A stretch of DNA of 64,000 nt, taken from NCBI GenBank assembly GCA_010094045.1, contig ML986752.1:5373-69372 (forward strand), given 5' to 3'. Position numbers and translations under genes: made by a program. Below, piece by piece: positions 55,085-64,000 of the stretch (its first letter is position 1; each line of letters begins with the position of its first letter). The notes under the pieces are model-generated. The model was not told the DNA's origin. It made no database searches and saw only the letters and a program-made list of their open reading frames with translations. The DNA comes from Lojkania enalia (lineage: Eukaryota; Ascomycota; Dothideomycetes; Pleosporales).

Positions 55085-58000
55085 TGTAAGAACCCTAACA
55101 TCTAGTAATAGGCGAGATGCTGACCTTAGAGCTAGTAAGGGACTTATTTAGCTAGAAGAGTAGACTAGAGTAAATATTTATCGAATATTTAAAGAATTGC
55201 GGAGTTGCGGTACTATCTAGCGCTCTCCAGCCTAGAGTAGTATAGAGTAGGATATAGATGCCGAAGACTTAGAAAGACTGTAATAATAGATATAAGGTAA
55301 ATAAAATTAGAAGGATCTCGAACAGCTATAAGAGATAAAGTAATAATATAAAGTAGGTAACATTTTTACGATCGATTTAACTATTATTATACTAGAAGGA
55401 GTATAGCTGCCGTAAACTACCTCTACCTAAACTAACCTTCCTTACCCTAAACCTCCTTATACTTATAAAAAGAAGGATTGTATAGACTATAACTAATAGG
55501 TTTAAGACTATAAAAAGTACTTTATCTAGTCGCTAGTAGACTTTTAGATAGAAAGGTAGAAAGTTACTTTTACTTCTAGGTATATCTTAGAGTTTTTAAA
55601 GACTTTATAGGAGATATATAAAACTATAGAGCGCTGAAAGAGTGCGTACTAGATCCCTATATAGAATATCTTAAAAGTAAAGATGCTAAGTATATTGGGA
55701 ACTTTATTAGAACGAAGGTAAGAAGCTTTTAATACCTTAAAAAGGTGTAGATAAAGGATAGGCCAGTCTTCAACTAACTTATTAAACTATATAAGATTTC
55801 TATAGAAAGAAATTAGAGAGATAAATAAAGACCGTATAGTAAACGAGTTTATCTTAGCCTTATCTAAGCTAATAAGAAGAGATTTAGATCTCCTCCCGAG
55901 ACTGTAGCTTTAGATGCTGCTAGAGGTAGAAGAATATATAAATATAGTCTTCAGGCGTCGCTAAAAACTTTATAAGAGGTAAGAGAAGTATAATATAGGT
56001 AATTATAAGAGGCGAGGGTCCGATACTTTAGGTAAGAGTAATAGTACTCCGAAGAAGGCTAGAAAGAGCTAGAAACCCCTGAAGAGGTCTAGAAAAGGTA
56101 ATACCTACCTAGAGCAGCCTCCTATTATATATTAGATATATAGAGAGAAGGGCTATAAGTCTTCTAACTATTCCTAGAAGAAAGAGAAGTCTAAAAGAGC
56201 TCTCGAATAGAAGTTGGGAAAAGGTAAGAGTTAGAAGGACTAAGCTCCTTTCTTCTAGCCTATATCGAACTCTCTAGGAAGAGTAGGGAGCTAGGGAAAT
56301 TATATAAATTGCTTTTTTAAACTCTTGTAAAGTTGCTTATAATTAAGATAGTAGTAGAGGGTTTAGTTAAAAACAATTATTTAATCGACCTAAGTACGTA
56401 ATTAAATCTCTTTAATGCTATACTTGTAAAGCAGTATAGCCTAAAGATTAATCTACTACTAAAATTAATAGTAGAAGTTGTAAACAGTTCTAAGATTCTA
56501 ATATATAAGACTACTATTATAAAGGTTGCTGTTAGGAACTCGCGTGGTAAGGTTTAAGTCTATAAGGTACTGTTTATAATATTAGACCTTAAAGGGTATA
56601 AGGTTTACTTTAGAATACTCTAGATATAGGATTATAATCCGAAATTAAACTTTTTTAGTAGAAGGATACTTTTTAGGGGGGTAAAGGCTATAAGCTTACT
56701 CTAGTTCTATAAGGTAGTACTAGAGGACGTAGAAGAGTTCGCGGAGACTATTATAGGTAGTAAAATAGACGTCTATACGTATCTAGTTAATTTAGTAGCT
56801 ATAGCAGATAAAATTAGCGCTAGAATAGGCTAATTACAGCTAGAGTATACCGATTTTAAGGATGTGTTTAATAAAAAGCAATCCTTAGTACTTATAAAGT
56901 ATAGGCCTTAAGATTTAGCTATAAACCTACTAGAAGAGACTAGTCCTCTATATTAACTACTATATAATTTATCTTCAGTTAAGTTTTAGTATCTCCGGAA
57001 GTATCTAGATAAGTACTTATAACGTAGATAGATTAGAAGATCCCGATCGCCTACTAGTATACTAATCCTCTTTATAAAGAAGAAGAATAGTAGTTTAAGG
57101 CTCTATATAGATTATAGAGGCCTAAATAAGATTACTATATATAATCGGCATTCTCTTCCCCTAATTTTAGAGTCGCTAGAGCGTCTAGCACAAGATAAGT
57201 ACTATACTAAGCTTAATATTAGAGAAGCTTACTATAAAATTAGGATAAAGAAAGGAGATAAATAGAAGACCGCGTTTTATACTAGATACGGTTCTTTTAA
57301 GTATACTGTTATACCGTTTAGCCTAATAAATATACTAGCCTAATTTTAAGCGTATATTAACTAGACGTTTACTAGCTTTATTAATATAATATATATTATA
57401 TACTTAGATAATATCTTAATCTTCTCTAATATAGAAGAGAAATATATTAAATATATTAAGGAAGTATTTTAGAGACTACGCGAGGCTAAGCTTTTTATAA
57501 AACTTAGTAAGTACGACTTCTATACTAGAGAAATAAACTATCTAGGGTTTATTATTTACCCTAAGAGGATTAAATTTAACTACTCCTAGTTAAAAACTAT
57601 CTAAGATTAGCTAGTTTTATAGACTATATAAGATATATAGATCTTTATTAAATTTATAAACTACTACTATAGGTTTATTATAGGATTCTTAAGGATTACC
57701 TTACCTTTAACAAGATTAACCTAAAAGGGGCTAAAGGCCGCTAAAGAAGGCTATACCTAGAGAAGAGAAGAAAGTTAAGAGCTAGATATTAGTTAGAAAG
57801 GACTAGAGGCCTTCTAATAGTTAAAGGAAGCTTTTTTAAACGTTCCTATCCTAGCTTATTATAAGCTAACTCAGCCTATAAGGGTTAAGGTTAATACTTC
57901 TAGGGGCGCTATTTTAGGAATTCTTAGCCAGCTTATCGAAGAGTAAGTAGGTAAGATAATATAATAACCTATTAATTTCTTTTTAAGAAAGCTTAGTATA

Positions 58001-59883
58001 ATAGAGTATAACTATAATATATATAACCAGGAACTACTTATAATAGTAGAAAGTTTAAAGTACTAGTATTAGTACCTATAAGAAGTTACGTTCGACCTTT
58101 ATATAGACTATAATAACCTTTATTAGTTTATAGAAATAAAGACTTTAGTCTATTAATACGTACGATTATATCTTAAGCTTACTAAGTATAATTATAACTT
58201 TATCTACCGGTCTAGTAAACTTAACCCAGCCGACGGACTATTATATTAACTAGACTATATAAAGGAAGTATAGGCACCTTCGAAGAAGTCTAATATAAAA
58301 TATATTAAACCTATATACGCTAAAATTAGCCTAAAAAGGGTAGAAAGGATTAATTTAGACTAGAATAATAGTATTAAGATCCTTAGAGTTTTAGTAGTAG
58401 TAACCCGCGTATAGACTACTTAGAAAGATTTTTCTCCTACCTAGAAAGTAGAAGAGACCCCTTCCTTAGACTAAGAATACTATAACGGCCCGGAGTGGGC
58501 TAAAAAAGGTAATAAAGAGAAGATAGAGCTGATAATACTTTAAGAGAGGTAAAACGCCCTTAATTAGGTATATAACTACTCTATAGTAGGTTATAGAGGA
58601 TAGATAAAAATATATAAGAGAGTGTTGCGTTAATTTTAGTAGAAAGGTATAAGGGATAATATTAAGGCCTACTATCAGGATTATTTAAGGTGTAGAAGGG
58701 CAAAAGCTCCTAGGTATAAGCCTTATAGCCTATTATAACTATTACCCGTACTAAGTAGACTATAAGAGTAAGTTACGTTCGATTTTATTATAGAACTCCT
58801 TTTAAGTCTATTTCTTAGTTAAGTATATAACTTAATTATAGTTATTATCGACTGGTTGACTAAAATAGCCTATTATATCTCTACTATCTCTACCTAAACT
58901 ATAGAAGATCTAATATAGGTTTAGATACGCGATATTATCTAACTATATAGTATTTTAGAGTTAGTAATATCCGATTGCGGTATTCTAATAAAGTTAAAAT
59001 CTTGGGAGACTTTTTACTATTATTTAGCGTCTTAGTAAGGTTTTAGTTTAGCCTATTACCCAGAAACCGACGGGCTAATAGAAAGATAAAACTAGACACT
59101 TGAGTAGTATTTATATTATTTCTACTATTTAGAGTAAGACGATTAGGTAGTTTAACTATCTATAGCGGAGTTTGTGTATAATAACAGTGCTTATATAACT
59201 ACTACTATTTTACCTTTTTACGCTTATTATAGTATAGATCCCCGAGGATCTAATTAGCCAGGCGAGCCTTTAGGAGAGGGAGAAGCTCCTTTAGTAAGAG
59301 GTGTAGCAGCTAAAGTACTAGTATTATAAAGTAAATATAAGGCGAAGATTAGTACTATAGTAGTTTATTAAAAGAAATACGTAGATAAGAAGAGAATATA
59401 TTTATCTCTAGTAGTAGGAGATAAGGTACTAGTATTAAATCGATATATTAAGTTAACCCGTCCTAAGAAGAAATTAGATTAGAAGTATTTTAGATCTAGT
59501 ATAGTAATAAAGGTTATAACGCCTATAACCTACTAGATTAACTTTTTAAGGTTAAGTAGTATCTATCTAGTATTTTATATATCTTTACTGGAGCTATATA
59601 ACCTAAAAGGGCCTATTTAGAGCTTAGATAGCCTAATATAAAATACTTTACGCTAATTTAGGAATAATATATATAAAATTAATCGTATTATTAAGTAAAA
59701 GTAAAACTCTATTAGAGTAGAAGAATACTTAGTTAAATAGAAGAATTACCCAGACTCTAAGAATAGTTGGGAGCTAGGAGTAAATATTAGTACTAACGCT
59801 CTATAAATATTCTAGAAAAAGAAGGGTATTAAACTAAAGAGATTAAGTAAACCTATTAAAGACTGTAGACGCTCTTTAAAAAA
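55085..59883 (+). pseudogene. Gypsy-2b gag-pol with chromodomain
   Basis: Collinear with 46590-51398. The gag knuckle is near 56125-56185. RT is about 56930-57650, with IYLDNILIFS near 57398-57427. RNase H and integrase follow (integrase about 58540-59500, with an ETDGLIE-like segment near 59066-59086 where Gly is kept). The chromodomain at 59676-59790 still has Trp (NSWELG, TGG at 59768-59770), whereas Gypsy-2a has TAA there. The pair gives a direct before-and-after view of RIP on the same codon. The product is inactive because of many TAA/TAG stops. Confidence 0.9.
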
Positions 59884-60009
59884 TATTATAGCTAAGCTAT
59901 TTATAGTTAGCTCCTTAGTAGGTCTAGAGATATATATATAGCATGTCTCGCATTTCTAGTTAATAGACGTAGTTTTTCCAACCCTTATTAGAGCTAGCTA
60001 GCTCTGATA
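59884..60009 (+). repeat. Copia-A3 5' LTR
   Basis: The LTR is 126 bp, TATTATAGCTAAGC to AGCTCTGATA. The primer site that follows is GTTTTAAGCCCAA, so it is the most decayed of the A-family primer sites. Confidence 0.92.
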
Positions 60010-60212
60010 GTTTTAAGCCCAAAAGCCCTTTAACTATTACTATATTCTATATAGATAGATTAAAACTGATTAATATAGGCTTAGTTAATTATATCTCGTT
60101 TATTAAAACCTTAGTCACCTTAACATCACTAGACTAGCTAGAAAGCTAGAAAGCTTAGAACTAGTCGTAGTAGAGACCTTAATAGATTAACGCGATATAG
60201 TATATTAAAAAG

Positions 60213-63200
60213 ATAATAGAATTAGACCTACTTATTACTAAGGCTACGGTTATTCTTAATAAGCTAGAGTACTAGACGTAGTAGCTATTTCTGCGGAAGG
60301 ATAGCGCGGACCAGAACTAGCTCTAGAAATACGTAGACCTAGACCTTAATAAGAAGCTAGTCTTTCAACTAGATGCTGAGAAGCTAATTAAGAAGTAGTT
60401 CGGAGATTTCTATAGAATAGATAGCAATGCTAAGGCAGTAGATGCTGAAGTAGATATTATAGATCTGACTAATCAAGAATTAGTAAGATATAAAGCCTAG
60501 TATAGAACGTATAGCTGTAGCGAGGCGCGGTAGCTGCAGAAAGAAAAGGCTCTTAGGGAATTTACGCAGGAGATATCGAGGACGATAATAGCTTAATATA
60601 TCTATCTAATTACAAACTATAAGACTGCGTATAATTAACTATAGACCCTTAAGAAGTATCTTTATCTAAGTAAAGCTAAGCGTAGTATACAGCTGCAGGC
60701 TTAATACTAGACGCTTAAGATACAACTAAGAAAGGGGAACCTAGATACCTAGTTTAAAGATTAGCTTAAAACGACGCGCGTTATAAGTCTAGTAAGTATA
60801 CTAAAAGTGTAGGGGAATTAAGCTTAGTAGGACTTTATTCTCGCAGTTAAGAGCTTGGACGATAGCTAGGTAGTAAATAAGCTATTACTACTTATTAAGT
60901 CTAAAGCAGATAATAAGCTATATATAAGTATCTCAGACCTGGTAGCCTAGTATATATTATACTATCGTTGTACTAGACTAGTTATATTAGAGCTAGGGAC
61001 GTTCGCAATACTTAGTATTATACTATAGTAACTATAGTAGTCGCAGCAGACTAAAAGTAGCTAAAAACCTTAGTAATTAAGATAGATAGTCTACCTCTGC
61101 GGAGATAGTTATAAATTTAAGTAGTATCTATATATTAATTTAGTACTATGCTTATTAGGCTAGCAGCCGGATTAAGATATTAAGTAGAGATTCCAGGAGC
61201 TCAGGATATTAAGATTATCTAGGTTAAAGGTGCTCTATAATACCGAGAAGCAACTAATAATAGTAGTAGAATTAGTAGGGTTAGCAGGCCCTATAGGCTC
61301 TATAATAGTCTTAGTACTAGTACTAAATATAATAAAAAGATAGGATAATAGGTGTTAACTATTAGAACCAGCTGCGACGGTAGCTCTAAACCTAAGTCGA
61401 TTAGCAAAATCTATAGCAGCTTTAGCTCTACAGCTTAAAACTGTACAGGCTAAGTAGTATTAGTATTAGCTATTACTACTTAATAGATAGATTATAGACT
61501 CTAGCTTAAATACCTATATTACTAATAGTAAGTTTTATAGCTGGAGAACGATATAGCAGCCTAGACCAGACGACTACGTGTATATAGGGGGATAGCTGCT
61601 ACTAATTCGAGAATAGAAAGAAGTCTAGCTATAGGTGTAGACGTCTGCTAGAATTAAGACTATCCTACTCTTATACGTCGCATATATCCTAGAGATATTT
61701 ATAAGCGTAGTTAGTCTCTCACGCTATAGTATAGTAGGGATCTATTTTAACTTAGGACGAGACTATCTATATTAGATAGATCCGTCGAATATTATATACT
61801 ATCTCAGGCGTATATCCGGGTATTAGCTAATAGATATAGAGGATAGTATACGACTATCTCTATTAGTATATATAGTGTAGTATAGACTAAGGCCTTCTTA
61901 TATAACTCGCAAGCAGCTAGAACTTACACTTATATAAGCTTATAGGGTATTCGGCTATACTAGCTAGAAGGTAGTCGCTCATCTACCTGCTTATATTAAC
62001 GGGCTTAAGTTAATTAAGTAGTAGTAGGGGGTGCAGCAGCAGCAGCAGCAGAGAAATTAAGCTCTAAAGTAGATAGAATACGCTATCTACATCCAGTCTA
62101 AACTCTATAAGATAGTAAGTAGGAGAGCTCCTTAGAAACCAGCCTAGAGACTATTCGAGAGACTAGGGATAGATCTAGTCTAGATATACGATCGGTTAGA
62201 GTACTACTATAATAGAGACCTCTAGATATTCTATGTAGTCTACTAGTATAGTAGGTAGTACAAGGCCTACTACCTGCTAAATAAGAATATAATAACGCTA
62301 TAACGTATAGTATAGAGATTGCTAGTTAAGTTTAAAGCTTAATTTAACGTATAGATTAAAGCTGTTAGGCTTAACAGTAAGCGCGGATATTCTGAGATGC
62401 TTAACATCTTTAAGGATCTAGGAATCTTAGTAGAACTACGAGTAGAGTATACTAAGAAGTAGAATAGTCTAATAGAGAGAGTAGGGCAGTTGCTAATTAT
62501 ACGGGGAAGAGCTATAAGGATATATATAGAGCTATTAATAGAGGTATTAAATAAGTACCTGCTCTTAACAGTCTATCTCCTTAATCGCACGCTGACCGAA
62601 GCTCTAAACTAGTATATCTTATATAAGGTAGTATGTAGAACTAGACCGTCAGTAGCTTATCTTAGTATACTAGAAGCTAAAGTATATATCCTAAATTATT
62701 ATCTATACTAAAAAGAGAAACTATAATCTTACACGCTAATTAGACGCCTTATAGAATATAACTCTATAAATATCTATCGCATCTAGATACTAGAGCTAGA
62801 TAGAGTTATTAGGACTAGAGATATTATCCTGCTACCTGCAGAATCGTATAAAGATCTTATCTTTCTAGACAAGTAAATACTACGTCTAATAGCTGTAGTA
62901 CTTAATATTGAGGAGAGCTGTAAACTAAATAATATAGAACTTAAATAGATATTAGATTAATCAACAGCTTAATCGCGCAAGAAGATACTAGATAATAAAC
63001 TCGAGTAGTAGATTAAGAAGCAGCTTAAGTAGAAGCTAGGTTAGTAATAATTAAGTAAGCTAGCCAGAGTAGAGTATCTAGTAGTTAATAGTATTATAAT
63101 ACTAGAAGATACCCTAGAACTGCGTAGTTAAGACGATCGCGATAAGTATCTAGAGGTAATAACTAGCCTTCCTAAGGGCTAGTATTAGATTAAGCTAGAA

Positions 63201-64000
63201 GTAGAGGCTCTAGACCGACGATTAAATAATATGAATAGACGCGACGAAATTAGTAGTTAGCTTAATACTAGAAATATTATAGAGACTAAAACTTATAGAA
63301 TACCCTACATATATTATATAGCGTTTATAGAAGTGTTATAGTAGAAGACAAGTAGTAATATACTAGCTAATTAGCCTAGGATCAGTCTATATAGAGATTA
63401 GCTGCTACCTCTACTAAAGTAATAGAAGTAGCTTAAGAGGTATCTATTTAGAATCGAATTTAAAAAAGTAGTAGTAGTAGAGCTTTAGAGCTACTATAGT
63501 AAGAGCTGTCTAGTTTATATAATAGAGACTAGAGCTAGTGTATAGCTAGAGATTAAGCTTCTACCGCTAATGTAGGTATTTATATATAAATTCGATGAGG
63601 ATAGATATCTATATAAGTTTAAAGCTAGGCTAGTTGTTAGAGGAGACCTGTAGTAGAACTAGGGAGATATATATACAGCTACTCTAGCAGCACGAGTATT
63701 CTAATTTCTAGTTACTCTAGTAGCAGCTTTTAGACTACACGCCTATTAATACGATATTACCAACGCTTTCTTAAATATACTACTAGACAGACTAATATAC
63801 GCCTATATGCTAGAAGGATTTATATAGAAGCTAGGTAAGCTGCTAGAGATAAGGAAAGCTCTCTATAGCCTAAGAGATACTCCTCTACTCTAATATAAGC
63901 ACCTTAAGAGCTCGCTGCTTAAGCTAGAACTATAGTCGATCTAAAAGGTCCTATATCTATTTAGAAGTAAGAGCCTGATAGTATTCTTCTATATTAATAA
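60213..64000 (+). pseudogene. Copia-A3 gag, protease, integrase and RT (partial)
   Basis: Collinear with Copia-B from 16029 to about 19790. It starts at ATA for ATG. Gag comes first, then the protease region near 61500, the integrase about 61950-62650 with a Gln-rich insert (62010-62056), and the linker 62780-63260. The latter corresponds to the open stretch of Copia-B but is broken by TAG/TAA here. RT runs from about 63560. The window ends inside the RT active site, read as FFYINN where the family has YVDD. Confidence 0.88.

Larger units (their letters stand above)
54772..59883 (+). mobile_element. Gypsy-2b: second Gypsy-2 chromovirus copy, cut by Copia-A3
   Basis: A 5' LTR and collinear gag-pol of the Gypsy-2 family, inserted in Gypsy-3 RT (preceding bases AGTAG). 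The copy is interrupted at 59883 by Copia-A3 in the run CTCTTTAAAAAA, which in Gypsy-2a is continuous (51388-51399). Its 3' region, including any antisense frame, would lie beyond the window. Confidence 0.93.
59884..64000 (+). mobile_element. Copia-A3: A-family Copia element, runs off the right edge
   Basis: An A-family element inserted in Gypsy-2b, with 126-bp 5' LTR, leader, gag, protease, integrase and RT up to the window end. The preceding five bases are AAAAA. Its RIP load is heavy, close to that of A1. The 3' end, 75-bp repeat number and second TSD are outside the window. Confidence 0.93.

Noticed and set aside
1..64000. Alternative genetic code with TAG/TAA read as Gln
   Set aside because: TAG/TAA also replace Trp (TGG in the Gypsy-2b chromodomain versus TAA in Gypsy-2a), and Asp to Asn and Cys to Tyr changes follow the same C to T and G to A pattern. 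RIP explains all of it.
1..64000. tRNA, rRNA or host protein-coding genes
   Set aside because: None could be recognised. Every stretch with protein-like signal belongs to a mobile element or remains unassigned.

Overview
The window is a stack of transposable elements from a filamentous ascomycete (Pezizomycotina) that carries out repeat-induced point mutation (RIP). No host gene, tRNA or rRNA gene was recognised in the 64 kb. Three signs support RIP. Almost every reading frame is broken by TAA or TAG, almost never TGA, at positions where the family has Gln or Trp. Catalytic Asp codons have become Asn, and metal-binding Cys and His codons have become Tyr. CpA/TpG appears scarce and TpA abundant, while CpG survives. 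The genus cannot be named from this sequence. The pattern resembles the AT-rich isochores or pericentromeres of Dothideomycete-type fungi.

The layout is best read as nested insertions dated by target-site duplications (TSDs). The left host is a minus-strand Ty1/Copia element, Copia-C, cut into an RNase H piece (3960-4525), an RT piece (26236-27749) and an integrase piece (40650-40965). Into it went Copia-A1 (4526-26230, TSD TTAAT). A1 was then hit by Copia-D1 (4856-10514, TSD TTAAA) and by Copia-A2 (14321-24956, TSD TTACT). A2 was hit by Copia-B (15700-21035, TSD AGTAT), the youngest and least mutated copy. Copia-C also received the chromovirus composite Gypsy-1 (27755-40644, TSD GGGGG), which has three LTRs and carries a Fot1/Pogo DNA transposon (28180-30051, TSD TA). 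A second Pogo copy (40968-42056) was cut by Copia-D2 (42057-42957).

The right host is Gypsy-3, in pieces at 42958-43468, 45323-46273 and 53354-54771. It was interrupted by another Pogo-like transposon (43469-45322) and by two copies of the chromovirus Gypsy-2 (46274-53353 and 54772-59883). Copia-A3 (59884 to the window end) is inserted in the second Gypsy-2. A minus-strand Gypsy-1 copy fills 1-2880, and 2881-3960 holds unrecognised sequence plus a 12-bp minisatellite.

The genes are retroelement gag, protease, integrase, RT, RNase H and chromodomain segments and Tc1/Pogo-type transposases, all decayed. One 153-codon stretch of Copia-B pol (18585-19046) stays open only because that copy is young. 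The most unusual signals are antisense reading frames between pol and the 3' LTR in both chromovirus families (about 51590-52670 in Gypsy-2; 35607-35990 and 39426-39815 in Gypsy-1), and a 75-bp in-frame tandem repeat spanning the polypurine tract of the Copia-A family in 1, 2 or 3 copies.
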